A stretch of DNA of 36,427 bases from a virus. Of this stretch, positions 1 to 5,953 are shown in pieces. Below the pieces are notes generated by a model. The model was not told where the DNA came from, did no database searches, and saw only the letters and a program-made list of their open reading frames with translations. The stretch lies in the IMG/VR virus record IMGVR_UViG_3300021247_000288, positions 1 through 36,427 of that record. One strand, written 5' to 3'. The stretch's first letter is position 1. Every line of letters begins with the position of its first letter. The position numbers and the translations under genes were made by a program.

Positions 1-509
1 ATAGCACCATTACGGAAACGGGCTATCCTACCGAGCCGGTGACACTTGACGAGGCGAAAGCCTATGCGCGCGTACAGGTGGATGACGCAACACAGAACGC
101 ACTGTTTGGGTTGTGGATTCAATCGGCCCGTGAATACATAGAAGCCTCTACGGGCTTGTCATTGGTGCCAAAGGCTATCGTAGCCACACTAAGCAACCCA
201 CAGGGCGGTATTGAACTACCTTACGGGCCAGTGACAGGTACGGTGACTTGGGAAGATGTTAACGGCAATGTGCCAACCGTGATTACTAGGGGCAATGCGT
301 TCCCAATGGTACCGGTACCGTTTGACATTTACATTGCTACTTATACGGCGGGATATACCACAGATACCATCCCGCGCGACCTGAAGGTTGCCATCCTTAA
401 CATGGTAGTATCATGGTACGAGAATAGAGGTGATGAGGCCATCATGAATGCGCCTGCATCCGTTGTTAGCATTTGTCAAAAGTATAGTAGGATTGGATTA
501 ATAGCATAG
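1..509 (+). CDS. Head-tail connector protein (gp6-like), 3' portion; 5' end is at 36406-36427
   Basis: The frame is open from the first base (codons begin at base 3) and ends with TAG at 507-509. The GTG at 39 is only an internal valine. If the window is circular, translation starts at ATG 36406 and crosses the edge in frame, giving 176 residues. The VTLDEAKAYARV segment followed by a helical body is characteristic of the phage connector family (gp6-like, phiE125 gp8-like), whose members form a ring under the portal at the DNA exit channel. The adaptor gene follows after 2 bases, as expected for a head-completion operon. The family call rests on pattern and position. Confidence 0.85.
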   Translation, partial: STITETGYPTEPVTLDEAKAYARVQVDDATQNALFGLWIQSAREYIEASTGLSLVPKAIVATLSNPQGGIELPYGPVTGTVTWEDVNGNVPTVITRGNAFPMVPVPFDIYIATYTAGYTTDTIPRDLKVAILNMVVSWYENRGDEAIMNAPASVVSICQKYSRIGLIA

Positions 510-511
510 TT

Positions 512-859
512 ATGAAGATACGCAACACACCACGCGAACTGACCGCCGCAGCACTTAAAGACCGTTGCACCATTAAGGCACCTATAAGCACGCCCGATGG
601 TAGGGGCGGTAGCGTAACCACTTATACGGCGGGTACAGAGGTTTGGTGTTGCACTGACCCGAAGGCTAAAACCAGGTTGCTACAAGTTGAACAGTTGATT
701 AACCAAGACTTTGTTTACTTGTACATTCGTTATGGCATAACCATTGACGCAAGCTACATAGTCACGTTTCAAGGGGCTGACTATGTGATAAACAACCTCA
801 CCAATGTTGATAATAGGTTTCAATATTATTTGATTGAAATGTATACTAAGAAGTTATAA
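512..859 (+). CDS. Head-tail adaptor / head closure protein
   Basis: 115 residues. It has the N-terminal pattern of phage head-tail joining proteins (SPP1 gp16 / HK97-type adaptor family): a segment LKDRCTIKAP, then DGRGG, a conserved tryptophan in EVWCC, and a beta-rich C-terminus around residues 70-105. Such proteins close the capsid exit and dock the tail. It starts 2 bases after the connector gene stop and lies in the canonical order connector, adaptor, gp10-like, tail completion. The only departure is one accessory gene inserted just downstream. Confidence 0.8.
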   Translation: MKIRNTPRELTAAALKDRCTIKAPISTPDGRGGSVTTYTAGTEVWCCTDPKAKTRLLQVEQLINQDFVYLYIRYGITIDASYIVTFQGADYVINNLTNVDNRFQYYLIEMYTKKL

Positions 860-870
860 ACACAAACACT

Positions 871-1281
871 ATGATAGACGCTAAAGATTTACGGATTGGG
901 AATTGGATTAATTTAAGTTTAAGACAAGATTTACCTATTTATGGAAAGGTGTTATCTATTGGTAGTTTAGAACAGGAATTTGAACAAGTCTATTGTGAAT
1001 GTGAAGAATCGTTTGAATGGGCTTTTAAAGATAACTACACAGGAATCCCCCTAACACCTGAGATATTAGAGAAATGCGGGTTTGAAAGAGGTATTAAATC
1101 TATAAATGAAGGTTTAGAATTACAAATAGATTTTTATAAAAATAGTATAGATGCAAGAATAACATTGTTAGACAATTTTGACGGTGATAGAAGTGCTGAT
1201 ATAATAGAAACCAAATACCTCCACGAACTACAAAACCTATACTACGCCCTAACCAAACAAGAACTAAACTATCAACCATGA
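871..1281 (+). CDS. Small accessory protein of unknown function (RIGNW type)
   Basis: 136 residues, beginning MIDAKDLRIGNWI and containing GIPLTPEILEKCGFE near the middle and a YLHELQNLYYALT-like C-terminus. I recognise this layout from small hypothetical proteins common in Bacteroidota phages and mobile elements, but know no function. The DNA is visibly more AT-rich than the neighbouring structural genes. The start has the signature acaaacactATG, and the stop overlaps the next ATG by four bases. It behaves like an inserted accessory gene (moron) within the head-tail joining operon. Confidence 0.75.
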   Translation: MIDAKDLRIGNWINLSLRQDLPIYGKVLSIGSLEQEFEQVYCECEESFEWAFKDNYTGIPLTPEILEKCGFERGIKSINEGLELQIDFYKNSIDARITLLDNFDGDRSADIIETKYLHELQNLYYALTKQELNYQP

Positions 1282-1688
1282 TCCGCGTATCCGTTGTAGG
1301 CACTGACAAACTATTGGCCGCTTTGCAGAAAGCAGAAAAGAAGCTGCAAGACGGTGTTAATAGGGAAATGGATGCGGCGGTAATTGAGATTAATGCAAAG
1401 CAGATAGCAGCCGCCCATGTTGACAATGGTACATTAAAAGCGGGTAACAGATACGACATAACGCGCTCATTGAACAAGGTTTTATTTAATAAGGTTGAAT
1501 ATGCACCCTACCAAGAGTTTGGAACAGGCGGATTAGTTTCTATCCCCGATGGCTTACGAGATGAAGCCTCAATATTCAAAGGCCGTGGCATCCGTGAGGT
1601 GAACATGCGCCCACAACCATTCTTTTACCGCCCTTATTTTGAAGAAATCCCGAAATTATTAAAAGCCGTTGAAAATATTCTCAAATAA
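1278..1688 (+). CDS. HK97 gp10-like head-tail component
   Basis: 136 residues: an N-terminal helix with LLAALQKAEKKL, a central helix AAVIEINAKQIAAAHV, then the loop EYAPYQEFGTGG that marks the HK97 gp10 / minor tail component family, and MRPQPFFYRPYFEE near the end. The family sits at the head-tail junction or contributes to tail assembly. The start overlaps the preceding stop by four bases (ATGA at 1278). Order and length fit the family. Confidence 0.85.
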   Translation: MIRVSVVGTDKLLAALQKAEKKLQDGVNREMDAAVIEINAKQIAAAHVDNGTLKAGNRYDITRSLNKVLFNKVEYAPYQEFGTGGLVSIPDGLRDEASIFKGRGIREVNMRPQPFFYRPYFEEIPKLLKAVENILK

Positions 1689-1698
1689 CTTATCTTTG
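1668..1698 (+). promoter_or_regulatory. Bacteroidota-type promoter, near-leaderless
   Basis: GTTG at 1668-1671, 19 bases, then TATCTTTG at 1691-1698. This matches the TTTG / TAnnTTTG pattern known for the main sigma factor of Bacteroidota. The start codon is at 1707, so a transcript starting 5-7 bases after the box would have almost no leader. It lies at the end of the preceding gene. Confidence 0.55.
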
Positions 1699-1706
1699 GG
1701 TAAGAG

Positions 1707-2141
1707 ATGAAATATTTTTGGAAATACGGCATACCTGCATATTACAACACGCTCAATGGGGCCATATATTACAATGGCAGCTACTCAAGTGTGAAGATAT
1801 ATGACGGCATGGTACCACCAACGGCAACGAGTGAACCGATATACATTGTACTTGGTGAACGCCTGAGCAATCAGACGGCCAACAAAACAATGTCACAGTT
1901 TGACGCTTCTTTGCTTATTGACATAGTGGCAAAGACAGGTAGCTTCGGTTTCAAAGATAGTGAGGACATAGCAAGTCAAATACTTGGATTGATTAATCAG
2001 AATGCAAACCCTAACTGCTCACCAGATTTTCAGGTAGCAACAACTAGGGTGTCAACGTTTAATTTATCAGGTATTAACCCAACAGATAATATTTTTAGAA
2101 CGCTTATACGATTTGAACATAAAGTTTTACAACAACAATAA
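1707..2141 (+). CDS. Tail completion / tail terminator protein
   Basis: 144 residues. The protein begins with a helix, has a beta-rich middle (PIYIVLGERLSNQTANKT), then SQFDASLLIDIVAKTG and a helix SEDIASQILGLI. These features resemble DUF3168-type tail terminator proteins that cap the tail tube at the head end. The position, directly before the tail tube gene and after the gp10-like gene, supports this. It appears to have its own promoter. Confidence 0.65.
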   Translation: MKYFWKYGIPAYYNTLNGAIYYNGSYSSVKIYDGMVPPTATSEPIYIVLGERLSNQTANKTMSQFDASLLIDIVAKTGSFGFKDSEDIASQILGLINQNANPNCSPDFQVATTRVSTFNLSGINPTDNIFRTLIRFEHKVLQQQ

Positions 2142-2153
2142 AAACCAACACAA

Positions 2154-2594
2154 ATGGCACAATCAGTAATTAACGGATCTGACATTCTTGTACTAATTGA
2201 CAGAACAGGTTCTGGCACGTTTGTACCAATGGCTTGTCTAAAGTCCAACACCCTAAGCGCATCCCTTACCGAATTGGATGCTTCAAGCAAATGCGGTAAC
2301 TCATGGGTTCCCGGTAGTAAGTTTGAAGATACCATCACAGGCGAAGGAAACGCTATTGACCAAGACGGCGCAAACACCGTAAACGGTTACACGCAACTGT
2401 ATGACCTGTTTGCCCAGAAGGTACAGTTCCCCGTTAAGTTCGGTAAGGCAAGCCCTACAAGTGGCGATGTGGTGTACAGTGGTACATGCTTCATCACTAA
2501 GTTTGAACTTGTTGCACCGTTTGACGAACTGCAAACCTTTAGCATCACATTCAGAAACATTGCGCCACCATTTACACAAACAATGACATATTAA
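2154..2594 (+). CDS. Major tail tube protein
   Basis: 146 residues, beginning MAQSVINGSDILVLID, with the LKSNTLSASLTELDASSK segment that resembles TP901-1-type major tail proteins (a small beta-sandwich that polymerises into the tail tube). It is followed by the frameshifted chaperone pair and the tape measure gene, the standard siphovirus order. A second protein with similar features is encoded at 8318. Confidence 0.8.
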   Translation: MAQSVINGSDILVLIDRTGSGTFVPMACLKSNTLSASLTELDASSKCGNSWVPGSKFEDTITGEGNAIDQDGANTVNGYTQLYDLFAQKVQFPVKFGKASPTSGDVVYSGTCFITKFELVAPFDELQTFSITFRNIAPPFTQTMTY

Positions 2595-2595
2595 T

Positions 2596-2976
2596 ATGTT
2601 TAACCTAGAACTGCAAAACAAAACTATCCCCTTAAAATGGGGAACATGGGCAATGCGCCGAGCATGTGAACTGGCGGGAACACCTGGCAATCCGTTGCCA
2701 TTGGAAGAGTTCTTCACTTCACTACTTGGCGCATCCTTTGACTTCAAGAAAATATCCATCTTCCTGCAGGCCGCAGCCGAGAGTGCCAACCGTGGGCCGG
2801 TAGAATATACCGAACACGATTATGGCGATTGGCTAGACGAGTGCGGGGGCATACTAGCAACCGATGGGCCTATTGTGGACTTTTTCAACTACGTTATTAA
2901 GGCAACAACTAACAACGTGACACCGTTGCCGGGCGATACTAAGGATGAAAAAAAAAGCGAAAGCCAACCCGCTTAA
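2596..2976 (+). CDS. Tail assembly chaperone, short form (gpG-like)
   Basis: 126 residues; it starts one base after the tail tube stop. It begins MFNLELQNKTIPLKWGTWAMRR and has an acidic, charged C-terminus rich in K, E and S. In long-tailed phages the protein in this position binds the tape measure, and a fraction of ribosomes shift frame near its 3' end. A run of nine A lies at 2948-2956, ten codons before the stop. The terminal part is therefore expected to exist in two versions. Confidence 0.8.
   Translation: MFNLELQNKTIPLKWGTWAMRRACELAGTPGNPLPLEEFFTSLLGASFDFKKISIFLQAAAESANRGPVEYTEHDYGDWLDECGGILATDGPIVDFFNYVIKATTNNVTPLPGDTKDEKKSESQPA
2948..2956 (+). promoter_or_regulatory. Slippery A9 run for programmed -1 frameshift
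   Basis: Nine A bases with the zero-frame codons AAA at 2950 and 2953. The heptamer 2949-2955 fits the A_AAA_AAA form of the X_XXY_YYZ rule, and re-pairing one base back enters the frame of the T-like extension. The G-like gene ends only 21 bases downstream of the run. Confidence 0.75.
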
Positions 2977-3275
2977 CGTGGGATGACGTGCTAGTACAGG
3001 CCGTGCAATGTGGATTGACTATTGAGCAGTTTTGGGAAATGACTTGGCGGGATTGGAGTATATATTCCATTGCCCACCAAAGACAAGAGTTAAACGAATG
3101 GGCTAGGACAAGGCGATTGGCCTACATGGTTTATGTCATGGGTAGCAGTGAGAAAATAAAGATGAAAGAGGATAGGTTTCACCCGTTGCCTATCGACGAA
3201 CCAGAATACAGGGGCGAGCCTATTTCAATGGATCAGTTCAAAAAAACAGTAGCTTTATATACGTCAAAAAATTAA
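2949..3275 (+). CDS. -1 frameshift extension of the tail chaperone (gpGT-like)
   Basis: After slippage on the A run at 2948-2956, the -1 frame reads KRKPTRLTWDDVLVQAVQCG and continues open to TAA at 3273-3275. LTWDDVL...GLTIEQFWEMTWRDW is what a T-domain looks like (TWDEVL..., EEFW.MT). It begins upstream of the only candidate initiator (GTG 2988), which is itself an internal valine, so independent initiation is unlikely. The fusion product is about 226 residues. By analogy with lambda gpG/gpGT, it helps wind tail protein around the tape measure. Confidence 0.8.
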   Translation, partial: KKKRKPTRLTWDDVLVQAVQCGLTIEQFWEMTWRDWSIYSIAHQRQELNEWARTRRLAYMVYVMGSSEKIKMKEDRFHPLPIDEPEYRGEPISMDQFKKTVALYTSKN

Positions 3276-3278
3276 CCC

Positions 3279-5273
3279 ATGCCTAAAGAGTTTTTAGAGA
3301 TAGTCATTACCGCCGATAATGCGAAGGCTATTGCGGAATTGAATGAAATGGGCGAAAAGGTTAAAAGTTTTGAACGTCTATTACAAAAATCTACTGACCC
3401 AACAATTTTACAAAGGCTTCAAAAGGCTTTATCTGAGACTAAGGCAAAAATGGAAGTTTTAAATAATTCCATTGCGCCATTAGGGAAAAATACGGAAAAC
3501 TTTGCCAAAGGTAGCAACCAAGCAGCGCAAGCCCTAACCAACGTGGGCCGTGTTGCTCAGGATTTACCGTTTGGCTTCATGGGTATTCAGAATAACTTGA
3601 ACCCATTACTTGAATCGTTCCAAAGGTTAAAGGCAGAAAGCGGCTCAACGAGTGGGGCATTGAAAGCACTTGGTGCATCTATGTTAGGCGCAGGCGGGTT
3701 AGGTCTTGCAGTTTCTATTGCTTCGAGCGCATTTCTTTTGTTTGGTGACAGGCTATTTGATAGCAAGAAAAAAACAGAAGAAGCAAAAACAGAAATAGAC
3801 AATTATAGGCGTTCTTTACTTGAGGCCAATAAAGAGGCTGCTCAGTCTATTAAAACCGTTGCGAACCTCATTGCAGCCGATAGTTTACAGACTACATCAC
3901 TAAAGCAAAAGCAAAAAATAATTGAGGAACTACAAGGTATTTCTAAAGAATACTTTGGCAACCTTACAATTGAAAAAGGCGAAATTACAGGCCTTGCAAA
4001 CGCCTATCAATTATACGCGGATAATATCTTTAGGGTTGCTGAGGCTAAACTTGCATCTAAGAAAATTGAGGAACTAGGGGCTAAACTTGCAGAAGTTACA
4101 AGGTTATCTAATAACCTCAATAATGCTTTTATGCAAGGTGGTAAGCAGGCTTTTATCAATCCTGCTAAAAGCCTAAAAGAATTAGAAAAACTTACTAGCG
4201 GAAGTTATTTTGAAAGCATCCAAAATGTACAAAGGATTGTACAATTAACAGGGAAAAGCGAAAAGCAAGTATTAGATTATTTAGGGGAAAAGAATTTACT
4301 TAGAACCCAAGAACTACAACTATCTGGACAGATTTATGGCTTTGCATTAAAAACTGCAAGGGTAGAAGGGAATAAAGGTATTAATGGAGTTAAAGAAGAT
4401 AAAGTAAAAGAATCTCCACTTGCCAAACTAGCAGAACAATACAAGGCAGATATTCGCAGCCTTGTACAAATGCTAATGGAAGGCGGTATGTCATTTAGTG
4501 AGTTTAGGAAAGAACTAGACAAGCTAAATGTAGATACTTTAAAGAACTTTTTTAAGCAAGGCGGTGACGCTGCAAGTGAGTTTGGAAGGGAATTAATTTC
4601 TTTGCAGCCCGCATTTAATGAGTTTGGAAAAGTTATTGAAAGAGGTCAAGTAATACGCAGCGAAAAAAAGAACACTCAAACGCCCGGTCTTGTAGGTGTT
4701 CAAAAACTAGAGGACAAAGGATTAAAGAAAGATCAATTAGCTGAACCTGTAAATAATTTGAACGGCGCATTAATGCAGACTGAACAGATTATGAGCGTCA
4801 TTGGGCCGCAAATAGATAATTTATTTACTGCTTTAGAAAAAGGAACATCAATAGGCGAAGCGGTGGGAGATATGTTTAAAAACCTTGCAGCCGATATAGC
4901 AAAAGCAGCTATCAAAGCGGCGGTATTTAGTGCCATCCTTTCCGTTGTTTCAGGTGGCGCAAGTACCGCAGCCGGGGGCGGTGGCTTCTTTAAAATATTT
5001 GGTAAGCTATTAGGCGGCGGCTTCGCAAAGGGCGGGGTATCATACGGTCCGCAAGGTGGCCACATGGAACTTTTACACGGTACTGAGGCGGTATTGACAC
5101 CAGCGCAGATGAGCGGCCTTGTGCGTAATAGCATGAACGCAGGGGCTATTCAGTCAATGGGTTCTAATGGCGGTCAGGATATGAATATTAGCGGCGAATT
5201 TGTGGCGCGCGGTCAAGACCTTGTACTAGCTTTGCAGCGTTCTAATTATAGTTTGAACCTTCGTAGGGGGTAA
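3279..5273 (+). CDS. Tape measure protein
   Basis: 664 residues, starting 3 bases after the chaperone extension. The N-terminus is charged and predicted to be coiled-coil (residues 10-75). A glycine/alanine-rich hydrophobic stretch near 130-160 and another near 540-590 could cross or insert in membranes. The C-terminus has the GGFAKGGVSYGPQGGHMELLH and GTEAVLTPAQM motifs common at the ends of tape measure proteins. The protein sets tail length and is ejected before the DNA. Its length predicts a modest tail of roughly 100 nm by the usual 0.15 nm-per-residue rule. Confidence 0.88.
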   Translation: MPKEFLEIVITADNAKAIAELNEMGEKVKSFERLLQKSTDPTILQRLQKALSETKAKMEVLNNSIAPLGKNTENFAKGSNQAAQALTNVGRVAQDLPFGFMGIQNNLNPLLESFQRLKAESGSTSGALKALGASMLGAGGLGLAVSIASSAFLLFGDRLFDSKKKTEEAKTEIDNYRRSLLEANKEAAQSIKTVANLIAADSLQTTSLKQKQKIIEELQGISKEYFGNLTIEKGEITGLANAYQLYADNIFRVAEAKLASKKIEELGAKLAEVTRLSNNLNNAFMQGGKQAFINPAKSLKELEKLTSGSYFESIQNVQRIVQLTGKSEKQVLDYLGEKNLLRTQELQLSGQIYGFALKTARVEGNKGINGVKEDKVKESPLAKLAEQYKADIRSLVQMLMEGGMSFSEFRKELDKLNVDTLKNFFKQGGDAASEFGRELISLQPAFNEFGKVIERGQVIRSEKKNTQTPGLVGVQKLEDKGLKKDQLAEPVNNLNGALMQTEQIMSVIGPQIDNLFTALEKGTSIGEAVGDMFKNLAADIAKAAIKAAVFSAILSVVSGGASTAAGGGGFFKIFGKLLGGGFAKGGVSYGPQGGHMELLHGTEAVLTPAQMSGLVRNSMNAGAIQSMGSNGGQDMNISGEFVARGQDLVLALQRSNYSLNLRRG

Positions 5274-5305
5274 TTTGGTAGTATCAATAATAGTTTGTAA
5301 GTTAG
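5274..5305 (+). promoter_or_regulatory. Promoter with TTTG-N20-TAAGTTAG
   Basis: TTTG at 5274-5277, exactly 20 bases, then TAAGTTAG at 5298-5305. The same two boxes, spacing and flanking bases (GTAGT after TTTG, GTTTG before TAAG) recur at 12649-12680. The transcript would run into the inverted repeat and the 43-base hairpin that follow. Confidence 0.5.
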
Positions 5306-5308
5306 CAC

Positions 5309-5479
5309 TCAATGAGAACCGCAAAAAACTGCTTTCTAAATCGGGCGGGTTTTGTGTTTAGCATTTAGAAAGCACTAGGGCAAATGGAAACTAGAGGTAT
5401 GGACTAATCCTATAATGTATCGCGTTATGTTAATTAACTTGAAGGCCTTGAGCGAGGCAAAAATATTTAAGAAAAAAAA
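5309..5479 (+). repeat. Left arm of a long imperfect inverted repeat
   Basis: The 22 bases at 5309-5330 are perfectly repeated in reverse complement at 5901-5922. After an extra 46-base segment the similarity continues in the same order: AGGGCAAATG, ATGGACTA-TCCTATAAT, CGTTATGTTAA-TAAC and AAAATATTTAAGAAAAAA. The arms have diverged outside the first 22 bases. The arm precedes a minus-strand gene at 5509-5775. Confidence 0.75.
5331..5373 (+). repeat. Palindromic 43-base hairpin element with flanking ACT
   Basis: Arms GCTTTCTAAAT (5331-5341) and ATTTAGAAAGC (5363-5373) are perfectly complementary over 11 bases around a 21-base loop. The element is bounded by ACT on each side (5328-5330 and 5374-5376). 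The other inverted-repeat arm lacks this segment and has a single ACT at the matching point. This is what a small insertion with a 3-base target duplication would look like, although a deletion in the other arm is also possible. Confidence 0.6.
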
Positions 5480-5508
5480 GAATAGCGAAGCGAGAGCAAC
5501 GAGCCAAA

Positions 5509-5775
5509 CTAGTGCTTCTTTGTGGAGTCTTTTTTTATACCAATTACATTTGTTTTTTTCTGACTATCGGGTGCAGAGAGTTGTATTGTATCTTGTACTA
5601 TCTTTGTTTTTTGCTTATTTGATTCTGTTTTATATTGTAGCCAAAGCGAAAGGGTTGCTATAACTATTGGAATTAATGCCAATCCTATAGGTAAATAAAA
5701 CTTTTTTTTCTTGTCAAATTTCATTTTTGACAATGTGCTTTTATAAATTTCTGCTGCGTTTTGATTATCTCCCAT
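5509..5775 (-). CDS. Small membrane protein, function unknown
   Basis: 88 residues read leftward: a charged lysine-rich N-terminus, one strong transmembrane segment (LPIGLALIPIVIATLSLWLQ, about 28-47), then a polar tail. The start has the same aataaacactATG signature as many plus-strand genes, which favours this reading over the antisense frame at 5415-5663. It lies inside the inverted-repeat block between the tape measure and the distal tail gene, transcribed against its neighbours. I recognise no family. Confidence 0.6.
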   Translation of the reverse strand: MGDNQNAAEIYKSTLSKMKFDKKKKFYLPIGLALIPIVIATLSLWLQYKTESNKQKTKIVQDTIQLSAPDSQKKTNVIGIKKDSTKKH

Positions 5776-5823
5776 AGTGTTTATTTCCCTCTAATATACT
5801 TCTCCTTTACAGAAGCGTGAGCC

Positions 5824-5922
5824 TTTTTTCTTAAATATTTTCGTGGTTATTTAACATAACGACTAATTATAGGAATAGTCCATTTCCTTGCATTTGCCCT
5901 AGTTTTTTGCGGTTCTCATTGA
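5824..5922 (-). repeat. Right arm of the long imperfect inverted repeat
   Basis: Read on the minus strand it parallels the arm at 5309-5479: 22 identical bases (5901-5922), then AGGGCAAATG, GGACTATTCCTATAAT, CGTTATGTTAAATAAC and a poly-A-like stretch at 5824-5841. In this orientation it forms the upstream region of the minus gene starting at 5775. It may therefore be its promoter and leader, duplicated and inverted on the other side. Confidence 0.7.
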
Positions 5923-5949
5923 CGGTCCCATACTTTTTTACTAACTTAG
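5918..5949 (+). promoter_or_regulatory. Promoter of the distal tail gene, leaderless spacing
   Basis: ATTG at 5918-5921, 20 bases, TAACTTAG at 5942-5949, then four bases to ATG 5954. A start 5-7 bases after the -7 box would fall on the start codon. Read on the minus strand, 5941-5948 is TAAGTTAG, so the -7 region could also serve the opposite direction. Confidence 0.5.
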
Positions 5950-5953
5950 CAGT

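Noticed and set aside
2988-3275. Independent gene starting at GTG 2988
   Set aside because: The coding pattern (LTWDD) begins upstream of it and is entered from the A9 slip site, so it is treated as a frameshift extension.
4733-5134. 133-codon minus frame in the tape measure gene
   Set aside because: Proline- and alanine-rich antisense of the glycine-rich tape measure C-terminus.
5415-5663. 82-residue plus-strand frame antisense to the minus membrane-protein gene
   Set aside because: The minus reading has the aacactATG start signature and a cleaner membrane-protein profile; the plus frame begins inside the inverted repeat.
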